Shown one piece after another: positions 38,801 to 46,354 of a stretch of 59,210 nt of DNA (its first letter is position 1; each line of letters opens with the position of its first letter). The stretch covers positions 1 through 59,210 of the forward strand of contig JANYHW010000173.1 in assembly GCA_025358885.1 (NCBI GenBank), in the 5' to 3' direction. Made by a program: the position numbers and the translations under genes. Origin of the DNA: Cytophagales bacterium (GTDB lineage: Bacteria; Bacteroidota; Bacteroidia; Cytophagales; Cyclobacteriaceae). Under the pieces are notes generated by a model. That model was not told the DNA's origin. It made no database searches and was given only the letters and a program-made list of their open reading frames with translations.

Positions 38801-39149
38801 TTTGACCTCCAACAGTAAACTGCTGGCCATTGATGCCCATGTTGCTCTGCTGAAGATCGGTTACCGAGTTGTAGAGGAACACCTTGGTTTTCAGATAGGG
38901 CGGGTAGCCTATCAAATCCGTGATGCGGTCAAATTCTGTTTCAAGATACTGGATGGCTTCAGTGGCAACTTTCCTTCTCTCATCATAATAGTAGACATCG
39001 AAATTCTCGGAGCTGATGTATTGCCAATTAAAATCACGGTATTGCACCCGGTTCTTGCCATAAGTGTCCATGGCATGCTGAGCCCTTCCGGTCGACAGGG
39101 ATAAGAGTACGACGACAAACACTGCCAATAGATGGCAACACCCCTTCAT
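35823..39149 (-). CDS. Large outer-membrane protein: peptidase-MA-like region, TolB-like propeller and C-terminal barrel
   Basis: The protein has about 1108 residues. After a signal peptide (MKGCCHLLAVFVVVLLSLSTG) comes a region of about 230 residues resembling the gluzincin 'peptidase MA' domain (FDVYYYDE; LPDWFVDGASLYAAKGW), but the HExxH zinc motif is absent. Next are TolB-like propeller blades (KISPDGKNVAYAENDRGKF; FDPSFVPNSNTVVFSSNR) to about residue 600. A charged linker carries two copies of an NT[ED]DYxFE repeat. The last 350 residues look like an Omp85-type surface-antigen barrel and end in phenylalanine (VSMGFDF). A GTG at 39173 overlaps the upstream stop (GTGA) and is an alternative start. 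It is probably an outer-membrane assembly or transport protein; its role is unknown. Confidence 0.78.
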   Translation of the reverse strand: MKGCCHLLAVFVVVLLSLSTGRAQHAMDTYGKNRVQYRDFNWQYISSENFDVYYYDERRKVATEAIQYLETEFDRITDLIGYPPYLKTKVFLYNSVTDLQQSNMGINGQQFTVGGQTEFIKPYVEIAHPGTLDEFKEELVYKVADLMVNEMMFGGSLKDMFQNAVLLNLPDWFVDGASLYAAKGWNAEMDDYVRQLVKSKRVNRALKLSGPEAALIGQSIWNYIVEKYGKGSVANILNYTRVIRNEQKSMYITLGIGFKQFMIDWKKFYLSEQDKVDLSYVAPSDSSRFTPGHRKSVVYTTVKISPDGKNVAYAENDRGKFTVLVKSLENGKETVILTGGNKVFRQTVDVHIPLISWADSHTLGVIGVRNGDYIFWLYDLSTRSKLPRQLDKFSNIRSFDFSGNGRLAVMSADMAGQNDLFLISSRRDRTKRLTNDIFDDFDPSFVPNSNTVVFSSNRTTDTTNTIRKDFTKVPSNYNLFAYNLDTTTNLVTRITNTLSKDFYPKAVDENNIYYLSDQRGILNLFRFNRQSGVYAQVSNFPSSIKEYDIDFANRTLAIVMTKDLREDIFIQRNFNLERQIFTPATRRKETQQAKVLTEKRKKESRQGISIKQLINERLQQKKDTVIKPPVTQDVPKPAADTTKVKRIKSEINTEDYAFEEEKVKKDTVIIPKKDPIKNLNTDDYKFEDDAVKTQRPTETFLSRYMKAKEGSRLNGPFPYQPKFSYDNLATSFVIDPLRGWSVRLETQMNDILENFRIFGGIQFALQDLKSGDVYGEVQYLKHRIDYSLRFDRKVIFWNQNDQLQKYSLQKIEIGAALPISVRTRLAIKPFGAYTRYVDRGPDQGVSPGPPVFLPAKEQFYAGVRAELVYDNSVTTGMNLIEGTRGKIGYVHYEGLGNKDASFSLISADLRHYQKIYKEIVFALRGFAGTSWGNSPKQYVLGGVDNWIGNKINYSGVRNPLYVKSGYNDNLLFTEFATTLRGFDYATLYGSSVAMATGELRLPLVRALAGGAVTSSFFRNMQFTAFYDIGTSWTGQPPINSQNTLRTEQIKQGPFQIDLKQYLNPWLYSYGCGFRTMMLGYYLKFDLAWPVENYKVNDPRLMVSMGFDF

Positions 39150-39169
39150 ACGTATAAATTGAGTCACAA

Positions 39170-40231
39170 TCACTCCGAATATAACGGTTTGAACCGATTA
39201 ATATTGACCTCGGTCATCAAGTCACCATTGCCCTCCAGCCAGTCGGCCAACTGATGAGCAAAATATGGGGCTAAACTTACGCCTTTCGTTCCAAGGCCGT
39301 TGAAAATGAGTACTTTTTTATTCGCAGGATGTGCACCCAGGATCGGTCTTCGATCAGGTGTCGTCGGTCTGATACCCCACCCTTGGTGAATGATATCAAA
39401 GGACGGTCTGATCAGGGCCTTGAGCTTCCTGCTTATGTCTTCTTGTCCGGTCTGGGTAGGTCCGTCCGTAAAAGGCGGATGAACATAGGTGGAGCCCGCT
39501 GTAAATATTCCCTCTTCGTCTGTTGGCACAACGAAAACCCCACGGCTAAAAATCCTATCCCGGGACAAACCAGTTTTAATCAACAGGGTCTCCCCTTTCA
39601 AGGGCTTCAAAGGAACCCAATGGAACCATTTTGTATCCAGGACTGAAGTCCCGTTGCAAAAGATAATCTTGTGCGCCGATAAGTCCTGATAGGTAATACT
39701 TTCATTGGCCACAAGATTGTCGTCATCATAGCGTTCATTTCTGTACGAATCATTTCGGATAAGTTCATCACGCAAAATTTTCATCCATTGCACCACATTG
39801 ATGAATCCGGCATGTTCAATCTCAATCCCTCCCCATGGGTTGAGTACCTGGTCTTCATAAGCCGGGAATGTATGAAGAGCCCTTATGAATCTTGTTACTT
39901 CTTCCGACTTGATCTTGCGCTGCCATTGATGATTTTCTTCAGACGAAAGAAATGGCCTGTACAGGGAAGTTGGATGGAAGAATTTTGATTTCGTTGCTGA
40001 CTCAGCCCCGGAATAGAAGGAATGCAAGAAAGGGAAGATGTCGTCAGCAAGCCATGTCTTCGTCATGATCCGTCCGGTAATCGGGTTGATCATTCCGGCA
40101 GCTACGGCAGATGCAAGGTTATGCGATGGCTCATCAATCACCATCACTGACTTGCCTCGACGCAAAAGAGTCCATGCGATGGCACTTCCCGCCAGTCCTT
40201 GTCCAATGATGAGGTAATCTATTTTTCGCAT
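39170..40231 (-). CDS. FAD-dependent oxidoreductase of the DAO family
   Basis: A 353-residue flavoprotein of the D-amino-acid-oxidase/glycine-oxidase fold. The N-terminal IIGQGLAGSAIAWTLLRRG binds the ADP part of FAD. The C-terminal region has WGIRPTTPDRRPILGAHP and FNGLGTKGVSLAPYFAHQL, the usual DAO closing motifs, which resemble the FAD domain of MnmC. Substrates of related enzymes are glycine, sarcosine or tRNA-bound aminomethyl groups; none can be assigned here. It is cytosolic by sequence. The stop overlaps an alternative start of the downstream propeller/barrel gene by 4 bases, so the two are probably on one transcript. Confidence 0.83.
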   Translation of the reverse strand: MRKIDYLIIGQGLAGSAIAWTLLRRGKSVMVIDEPSHNLASAVAAGMINPITGRIMTKTWLADDIFPFLHSFYSGAESATKSKFFHPTSLYRPFLSSEENHQWQRKIKSEEVTRFIRALHTFPAYEDQVLNPWGGIEIEHAGFINVVQWMKILRDELIRNDSYRNERYDDDNLVANESITYQDLSAHKIIFCNGTSVLDTKWFHWVPLKPLKGETLLIKTGLSRDRIFSRGVFVVPTDEEGIFTAGSTYVHPPFTDGPTQTGQEDISRKLKALIRPSFDIIHQGWGIRPTTPDRRPILGAHPANKKVLIFNGLGTKGVSLAPYFAHQLADWLEGNGDLMTEVNINRFKPLYSE

Positions 40232-40292
40232 TTCCTTTCGGATCTGTTGATTGGGTAAGATTTGGTCACCTCTCCTGAATTATCCAATGGCA

Positions 40293-41177
40293 TCAACCCC
40301 ACTTCCTGTTGGCCAGGAATACGCCACCAAGGATGGCACCCATTCCGATGAAGTGATAGATAGACAGTTGCTCCCCGTCGATGACTCCCCAACCGACAGA
40401 TACCAAAGGCATAATGTAGGTTACGGAACTTGCGAAAAGCGGCGTGGTCATTTTTACCAGTTTGTTGAAAAGGGACACGGCGACCGCCGTACTCATCAAG
40501 GCGAGTAATGCAATAAATCCAAATGCATTCCAGGCGCCGGGCACATTCATCAATTTTTCAGTGAAATCAGTGAAAACAAAAAGGTAAACCGCACCCAGCG
40601 GAGCAATGAGGACCACAGAAATACTGGTGATGGTGAGGGAACCTAGGTCGGCAATATTGAATTTGATGTAGTTGAGGTTCAGTCCATAAAAGGCACAGGC
40701 CACAACAATCAGCAATCCAAAAAGATTAAACCCCGCAAAATGTCCACCTGTTCTTGACACCATGAGCACGACAGTTCCCATTAAACTGATAAGGATTCCG
40801 ATCACCGCAGCCCTGGGAAACCTGATTTTGAAAAAGGCTGCTCCCATGATCATCGTCCACAACGGAGATAACGTATTGAGTATGCCCGCCACAGAACTAT
40901 CAATGTGCTTTTGCGCGGAGGAGAATAGAAAGGCTGGGATAAACACACCCATCAGGCCTGATAAAAATAACCTGGACGTATGGATAGATTTTATTTCTGT
41001 TCGCCGCATGACGGCAAGGGGCAGGAGGATAGTCCCCGCAATCATTGCCCGAAGGGCGGCCACTTCGCCAGGAGCAAAAACCAAAAGTCCCTTCTTCATA
41101 AGAATAAATGAAGTGCCCCATATGAGGGCTAGAATAAGAAGAAGGACTATCGAGAGGGGAGATTTTTTATTTTCCAC
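40293..41177 (-). CDS. EamA/DMT-family transporter
   Basis: The 294-residue protein has ten hydrophobic helices in two EamA repeats, with the family-typical first helix LALIWGTSFILMKKGL and the second-repeat counterpart later in the protein. DMT transporters export amino acids or other small metabolites. The start codon appears to be GTG at 41177, since no ATG precedes the first helix. The neighbouring genes on the same strand are dusB upstream and the FAD oxidoreductase downstream; neither defines a substrate. Confidence 0.87.
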   Translation of the reverse strand: MENKKSPLSIVLLLILALIWGTSFILMKKGLLVFAPGEVAALRAMIAGTILLPLAVMRRTEIKSIHTSRLFLSGLMGVFIPAFLFSSAQKHIDSSVAGILNTLSPLWTMIMGAAFFKIRFPRAAVIGILISLMGTVVLMVSRTGGHFAGFNLFGLLIVVACAFYGLNLNYIKFNIADLGSLTITSISVVLIAPLGAVYLFVFTDFTEKLMNVPGAWNAFGFIALLALMSTAVAVSLFNKLVKMTTPLFASSVTYIMPLVSVGWGVIDGEQLSIYHFIGMGAILGGVFLANRKWG

Positions 41178-41275
41178 GGAGGGATAAAAATCAAAGTTGA
41201 ATGTTGAATAAAGAGCAATGAATCATGAGGTGGCGCCAATTCGATATTCAGCAATCATCATGCGGAAATGAAAAT

Positions 41276-42277
41276 CTACGCAAGCGTGAGTTGATCAGAA
41301 AATACTTCTCCAATCTCATCCAATATTGCATGCACCTCTCCGGCCGTATCAGCTTCAACAAGACGCGTGCGATAAGGCTTGAAATCCGGAAGGCTTTTGA
41401 AATAATTTGAGTAGTGCCTCCGCATTTCAAACACACCAAGACGGTCTCCTTTCCACCGAATGGAGAAATCAACATGTTCACGACAAACCCTGATCCGTTC
41501 AACAATGCCAGGTGGGGCCAGCAATTCTCCTGTCTTCATGAAATGTTTGATCTCATTGAACACCCAGGGTGCTCCAATGGAAGCGCGACCGATCATGATT
41601 CCATCCACGCCAAAACGATTTTTATATTCCAGTGCCTTTTGAGGGGTGTCAACATCACCATTTCCAAAAATCGGAATATGAATGCGCGGGTTATTCTTGA
41701 TCTCGGCAATAAGGGACCAATCCGCTTCACCCTTGTACATCTGCACCCGGGTACGGCCATGGACCGTGAGGGCCTTGATGCCAATGTCCTGAAGGCGTTC
41801 AGCCACCTCGGTCACATTCCTGGTCTTCTCATCCCACCCAAGGCGGGTTTTCACCGTAACCGGAAGAGGGGTACACTTCACGATTTCTTCCGTCATCTTT
41901 ACCATTTTCGGAATGTCCTGAAGCAATGCTGCTCCCGCCCCACGGCAGGCCACTGCTTTAACCGGGCAGCCATAGTTAATATCTATGAGGTCCGGGTTCA
42001 CAGAAGTGGCGATCTCCGCCGAACCAACCATGTTGCCAATGTCGCCACCAAATAACTGAATGCCGATGGGCCGCTCGTATTCAAAAATATCAAGCTTTTG
42101 TTTGCTCTTGGCGGCATGACGAATGAGCCCCTCCGAGGAAATGAATTCTGTGTACATAAGGTCAGCACCTCCCGCCTTGCATACTGCACGGAAGGGAGGA
42201 TCACTCACATCTTCCATCGGTGCCAGTAGTAGCGGGAATTCCCCCAACTCAATATTTCCGATTTTTACCCTGCTCAT
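41276..42277 (-). CDS. dusB: tRNA-dihydrouridine synthase DusB
   Basis: Dus enzymes reduce uridine to dihydrouridine in tRNA with FMN and NADPH. The 333-residue protein shows LLAPMEDVSDPPFRAVCKA at the N-terminus, the catalytic cysteine region INYGCPVKAVACRGAGAALL, the FMN site VKTRLGWDE and ALTVHGRTRVQMYKGEADW, and IPIFGNGDVDTPQKA followed by DGIMIGRASIGAPW. The subtype DusB is inferred from overall length and motif wording. Its start lies 70 bases from the start of the divergent CPBP protease gene. Confidence 0.93.
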   Translation of the reverse strand: MSRVKIGNIELGEFPLLLAPMEDVSDPPFRAVCKAGGADLMYTEFISSEGLIRHAAKSKQKLDIFEYERPIGIQLFGGDIGNMVGSAEIATSVNPDLIDINYGCPVKAVACRGAGAALLQDIPKMVKMTEEIVKCTPLPVTVKTRLGWDEKTRNVTEVAERLQDIGIKALTVHGRTRVQMYKGEADWSLIAEIKNNPRIHIPIFGNGDVDTPQKALEYKNRFGVDGIMIGRASIGAPWVFNEIKHFMKTGELLAPPGIVERIRVCREHVDFSIRWKGDRLGVFEMRRHYSNYFKSLPDFKPYRTRLVEADTAGEVHAILDEIGEVFSDQLTLA

Positions 42278-42347
42278 TTACCGTGTGATCTCCTCAAAAG
42301 ATAAGAATTCACCATATTTGCCCGCAAAAATAGCCAAAAGCGCACAC

Positions 42348-43280
42348 ATGCACGCCAACCTTGTTTCAGACAGGCCCCCGCTTATTTCGATTCTTAGGAT
42401 ATTGGCGATGGTGCTGGCAGGATTTGTCTTCATTGGCCCTCTTTTTGGAATCCTTGCCGCCACCCTCATCTATGATGGTGATTTCATGAGCGCCATGTCC
42501 GATCCCGCCGGTCATCCTGATATTCGGAACGGCCTGTTGCTCTCTCAAGGAATTGCCGCAACCATCGGGTTAATTCTTCTTCCGTGGTACTATCTTAAGT
42601 TTTCAGAACAGAGAAGACTTCGGGACTTTTTCAGAAAGGAGAACACATGGCCCATGCTGGTACTCTTGGTCTTTGTTGCTTCGATGGGGCTGGCGTTGGC
42701 CATTTCACCAGTAGTAGAGTGGAATGCGACTATCCATTTTCCAGAATGGATGAGTTCATTTGGAAGGTGGGTAAGGGATACGGAAGCAGTGGCTGAGTCC
42801 ATCATCGAGATAATTACCCGGGACCTTTCTCCCCTCGTCTTTGTTTTTGTATTTGTTGTTGTTGCTATCTTACCAGCCATAGGTGAAGAACTTGTATTCC
42901 GCGGATTAATTCAGACGGAATTGGTTCGGGCAACAAGAAATCCTCATGTGGGTATCTGGCTTGCCTCTATCCTTTTTAGTGCTATCCATTTACAATTTCT
43001 CGGCTTCCTTCCACGGACATTGATTGGTGCATTTCTTGGCTACCTCTATTATTGGTCAGGAAATCTTTGGATCCCAGTCCTGGCCCATTTTTTCAATAAT
43101 GGGGTCCAGCTGGTTGGTTTGTATCTGTTTCAACAAGGGACATTATCTTTTAATGTGGAAAGTGCGGAAAGCGCACCTTTGGTCACCGTGATTGTTTCCA
43201 TCATCCTTACATTACTTTTGCTCGTGTACTTTAAGAATTATTTTACTTCACGATCAACGCCATCCCGTGATCCTGCTTAA
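42348..43280 (+). CDS. CPBP-family intramembrane metalloprotease
   Basis: The 310-residue membrane protein has about eight helices. The CPBP/Abi signature is present: motif 1 AIGEELVFRGLIQTELVR (EExxxR), motif 2 around FSAIHLQFLGFLPR and motif 3 WIPVLAHFFNNGVQL. Members cleave or mature membrane peptides or process anti-sigma factors; the substrate here is unknown. The start at 42348 is chosen because upstream in-frame codons would run through the antisense dusB coding region. Its 3' end overlaps the GTG start of cdsA by 14 bases, so the two are translationally linked. Confidence 0.88.
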   Translation: MHANLVSDRPPLISILRILAMVLAGFVFIGPLFGILAATLIYDGDFMSAMSDPAGHPDIRNGLLLSQGIAATIGLILLPWYYLKFSEQRRLRDFFRKENTWPMLVLLVFVASMGLALAISPVVEWNATIHFPEWMSSFGRWVRDTEAVAESIIEIITRDLSPLVFVFVFVVVAILPAIGEELVFRGLIQTELVRATRNPHVGIWLASILFSAIHLQFLGFLPRTLIGAFLGYLYYWSGNLWIPVLAHFFNNGVQLVGLYLFQQGTLSFNVESAESAPLVTVIVSIILTLLLLVYFKNYFTSRSTPSRDPA

Positions 43281-44094
43281 AAGCTACAGCAACCTTGCCC
43301 AGAGGATCATCACCGCCATTTTTGGAGCGGCGGTGATTATAGGCAGCGTGGTCTATAGCGAGTGGACTTACTTTGGAATATTCTTTCTGATCTGCTTCCT
43401 CACCTTGCGTGAATTTTATGCACTTGCCGGCCTGGACGGTATGGTCGTGCAAAAAACATTTGGAACCCTTTGCGGGATGGCTATTTTCTGTCTCTCGTTC
43501 CTTATCGAACATAAAGACATTTCCTATCGCTATTACTTTTTAATTTTTCCACTGGTCTCCTGTGTCTATATGATCAAACTCTACAAGAGATTTGAACGCA
43601 AGCCATTTACCAACATTGCTTATACTTTCCTTGGAATTTTCTATGTGGCCGTTCCCTATACTTTGTTAAACATTGCCGCGTTCGAGAATGGCGAATACAA
43701 TTTTGAAATCATATTCGGATGTCTGTTTATTTTATGGGCAAGCGACACTGGCGCCTACATTGCCGGCACCCTATTCGGCAAACGCAAACTCTTTGAGCGC
43801 ATCTCTCCAAAAAAATCGTGGGAAGGTGCGGTGGGTGGAGCACTCCTGGCCCTGGCCTTTGCCTTCCTGATGAACAACTTCTTTCACACGCTTGCCTTGT
43901 GGCAATGGCTGTCGGTTACTGCCATAATTATCGTGGGGGGAATCTATGGAGATCTTATTGAATCCCTTCTCAAGCGAAGTATTGAAATCAAAGACTCAGG
44001 AACCAGCTTGCCAGGTCATGGTGGATTTCTCGATCGGTTTGATGGACTACTTATCTCCGCGCCATTTATCGTTGCATTTCTTGAAATTTTCTGA
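43267..44094 (+). CDS. cdsA: Phosphatidate cytidylyltransferase
   Basis: CdsA makes CDP-diacylglycerol from phosphatidate and CTP at the inner membrane, the branch point for phospholipid head groups. The protein has eight or so helices and the C-terminal CdsA signature: WASDTGAYIAGTLFGKRKLF, ISPKKSWEGAVGG and GGIYGDLIESLLKRSIEIKD with LPGHGGFLDRFDGLL. The start is a GTG at 43267 (VILLKSYSNLAQRI), inside the end of the CPBP gene; no ATG precedes the conserved part. The length is then 275 residues, as usual. Phosphatidylserine decarboxylase, a later step, follows after glutamate dehydrogenase. Confidence 0.92.
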   Translation: MILLKSYSNLAQRIITAIFGAAVIIGSVVYSEWTYFGIFFLICFLTLREFYALAGLDGMVVQKTFGTLCGMAIFCLSFLIEHKDISYRYYFLIFPLVSCVYMIKLYKRFERKPFTNIAYTFLGIFYVAVPYTLLNIAAFENGEYNFEIIFGCLFILWASDTGAYIAGTLFGKRKLFERISPKKSWEGAVGGALLALAFAFLMNNFFHTLALWQWLSVTAIIIVGGIYGDLIESLLKRSIEIKDSGTSLPGHGGFLDRFDGLLISAPFIVAFLEIF

Positions 44095-44212
44095 TCAGAG
44101 GGCATTCTCAAAAGGCGAAATTTGCTAGTGCACCCTGATTTCTTTCCTGTATAAAATACTGAAAGACAGAGTTTATACTTACAGAATATTCTGAAGCACA
44201 ACCTTTCAGTAG

Positions 44213-44247
44213 TTTGTCTCCCGAAACAACTAATTTATATATCTTTG
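44213..44247 (+). promoter_or_regulatory. Candidate Bacteroidota promoter of glutamate dehydrogenase
   Basis: TTTG at 44213-44216 and TATCTTTG at 44240-44247 match the -33 and -7 elements; the 23-base spacer is a little long. Transcription would begin about 50 bases before the start codon. Confidence 0.5.
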
Positions 44248-44304
44248 CAACCGTTTTCGGATTGGATTCCTGGGCCTTCCTGCTGAATCGCTACAATGTT
44301 CTGA

Positions 44305-45612
44305 ATGGAAAACTATACTTCTAAAAAATCACAAAACATGGCTTATATCGAACCCGCTCCTTTATTAGATAAGGAGAACCCTTTTGAAGCAATGATGTCA
44401 CGCTTTCAGACCGCCTCTCAGATTCTCGGATTGGAGGAACAAATCTACAATGTGCTGAAAGTGCCGGCTCGCCAGGTAATTGTTTCCCTTCCGGTTACAA
44501 TGGACGATGGAAGTATCCGTGTTTTTGAAGGTTATCGTGTAATTCACTCTACTATCCTTGGACCATCGAAAGGTGGCATCCGCTTTGACCCACATGTCAA
44601 CCTGGATGAAGTGAAAGCTTTAGCAGCATGGATGACATGGAAGTGCGCTGTAGTCGACATTCCATATGGTGGCGCAAAGGGTGGTGTGAACTGCAATCCC
44701 CGCGACATGTCCTCCGGAGAGATTGAACGTCTTATGCGGGCCTACACCTTGGCGATGATTGACATCTTTGGAGCTGATAAAGATATCCCTGCTCCGGATA
44801 TGGGAACAGGCCCACGTGAGATGGCCTGGTTGATGGACGAATATTCACGCACACAGGGCATGACGGTAAATGCCGTGGTTACCGGAAAGCCAATCGTGTT
44901 GGGTGGATCCCTGGGAAGAACCGAAGCAACGGGTCGGGGTGTGATGGTTACATCCCTTGCTGCTATGGGCAAGCTCAAGATCAATCCCTACAATGCTGCT
45001 TGTGCCGTTCAGGGCTTTGGCAATGTGGGCATGTGGGCGGCAAGACTCCTCGAAGAACGCGGTCTGAAAATCGTCGCCATCAGTGACCTGTCAGGGGCCT
45101 ACTACAATGAAAAGGGAATAGAGATTAACAAGGCTGTTCAATATCGCGACAAAAACAAAGGTTCTCTGGATGGCTACGCCGAAGCACAAAAGATTGATGG
45201 CAAGGAAATATTGACGTTGCCTGTTGACCTGCTGGTGCCCGCCGCTACAGAGGACGTCATCACGGTGGCCAATGCATCAAAAATCCAGGCGAAATTGATT
45301 GTCGAGGGCGCCAATGGCCCTACCTCTTCCAAGGCGGATAGCATCATCTATGAAAAAGGAATTAGCGTTGTCCCGGATATTCTCGCCAATGCAGGTGGAG
45401 TAACAGTGTCCTACTTTGAGTGGGTGCAAAACCGTTTGGGATATAAGTGGACCGCCGAGCGCGTAAACCGCCGCAGTGATCGGATCATGAAAGATGCCTT
45501 CGACAACGTGTATCGCGTTGCTTCCGAATATAAAGTCTCCATGCGCATCGCAGCCTACATGGTGGCCATCGATAAAGTAGCCAAGACGTATAAGTTCCGT
45601 GGAGGCTTCTAA
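44305..45612 (+). CDS. Glutamate dehydrogenase (Glu/Leu/Phe/Val family)
   Basis: The enzyme interconverts glutamate and 2-oxoglutarate plus ammonia. The protein has 435 residues and the catalytic-lysine region GPSKGGIRFDPHVNLDEVK with MTWKCAVVDIPYGGAKGGV, then the nucleotide fold VQGFGNVGMWAARLL. The substrate pocket residues cannot be resolved well enough to exclude leucine or another amino acid, but the length and context favour glutamate. An ATG at 44338 is an alternative start. It has a candidate promoter of its own and lies between two phospholipid genes without an obvious link. An inverted repeat follows the stop. Confidence 0.9.
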   Translation: MENYTSKKSQNMAYIEPAPLLDKENPFEAMMSRFQTASQILGLEEQIYNVLKVPARQVIVSLPVTMDDGSIRVFEGYRVIHSTILGPSKGGIRFDPHVNLDEVKALAAWMTWKCAVVDIPYGGAKGGVNCNPRDMSSGEIERLMRAYTLAMIDIFGADKDIPAPDMGTGPREMAWLMDEYSRTQGMTVNAVVTGKPIVLGGSLGRTEATGRGVMVTSLAAMGKLKINPYNAACAVQGFGNVGMWAARLLEERGLKIVAISDLSGAYYNEKGIEINKAVQYRDKNKGSLDGYAEAQKIDGKEILTLPVDLLVPAATEDVITVANASKIQAKLIVEGANGPTSSKADSIIYEKGISVVPDILANAGGVTVSYFEWVQNRLGYKWTAERVNRRSDRIMKDAFDNVYRVASEYKVSMRIAAYMVAIDKVAKTYKFRGGF

Positions 45613-45618
45613 GAACTA

Positions 45619-45676
45619 AAAATTACGAAATACGAAATTGCCGGCGCTCGCCATGATATTTGAAATTCGTAATTTT
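45619..45676. repeat. 11-bp perfect inverted repeat between gdh and psd
   Basis: AAAATTACGAA at 45619-45629 pairs exactly with TTCGTAATTTT at 45666-45676, with 36 bases between. Each arm carries further ACGAA/TTCGT-like copies. It may act as a weak bidirectional terminator or be a copy of a dispersed AT-rich element. Confidence 0.6.
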
Positions 45677-45693
45677 ACACATCAAATCTCATC

Positions 45694-46350
45694 ATGACCA
45701 TCCATAAAGAAGGAAGAACGCTGCTTTTCATCTTGCTTATTATTTTTTTTGTTCTCAACTGGGCGCTGGCTTACTTAATGCCTGACGCAAAGACCATTCA
45801 GAATTTAGTCATTGGTGGAAGTGTTATTTTTTACTTGATTATCCTTCAATTTTTCCGCAACCCTGTATTTACTGTCTCCAGGAACGAGAGGGTTGTCCTG
45901 GCTCCGGCTGATGGAAAAGTGGTGGTCATAGAAGAGACAGAAGAAATTGAATATCTTAAATCCAAAAGGAAACAAATTTCAATATTTATGTCCCCGGTTA
46001 ACGTACACGTCAATCGGATGCCCGTGGGCGGATCGATTACTTACTTCAGGTACCATCCGGGAAAATACCTGGTAGCCTGGCACCCCAAGTCAAGCACTGA
46101 AAATGAAAGGACAACCGTCGTTGCCAAAATGAAGAATGGTACGGAAGTACTTTTTCGTCAGATTGCCGGAGCCCTGGCCCGACGGATCAAATGTTACGTC
46201 ACGGAAGGATCCAACCTGGAGCAAGGTCAGGAATTTGGATTTATCAAGTTTGGATCGCGCGTTGATATTTTCTTGCCTCTCCACGCCATTGTAAAAGTAT
46301 CTATCGGCGATGTCACCAAAGGCGGTAGAACAGTGATCGCAGAATTGTAG
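45694..46350 (+). CDS. psd: Phosphatidylserine decarboxylase family protein
   Basis: Psd converts phosphatidylserine to phosphatidylethanolamine at the membrane and matures by self-cleavage to a pyruvoyl enzyme. The 218-residue protein is of the short bacterial type. Two N-terminal helices are followed by the catalytic domain: LAPADGKVV, FMSPVNVHVNRMPVGG and, near the C-terminus, the self-cleavage site FIKFGSRVDIFLP, in which the serine after FG becomes the pyruvoyl group. It lies downstream of cdsA and glutamate dehydrogenase. Phosphatidylserine synthase is not in the window. Confidence 0.94.
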   Translation: MTIHKEGRTLLFILLIIFFVLNWALAYLMPDAKTIQNLVIGGSVIFYLIILQFFRNPVFTVSRNERVVLAPADGKVVVIEETEEIEYLKSKRKQISIFMSPVNVHVNRMPVGGSITYFRYHPGKYLVAWHPKSSTENERTTVVAKMKNGTEVLFRQIAGALARRIKCYVTEGSNLEQGQEFGFIKFGSRVDIFLPLHAIVKVSIGDVTKGGRTVIAEL

Positions 46351-46354
46351 CTCC

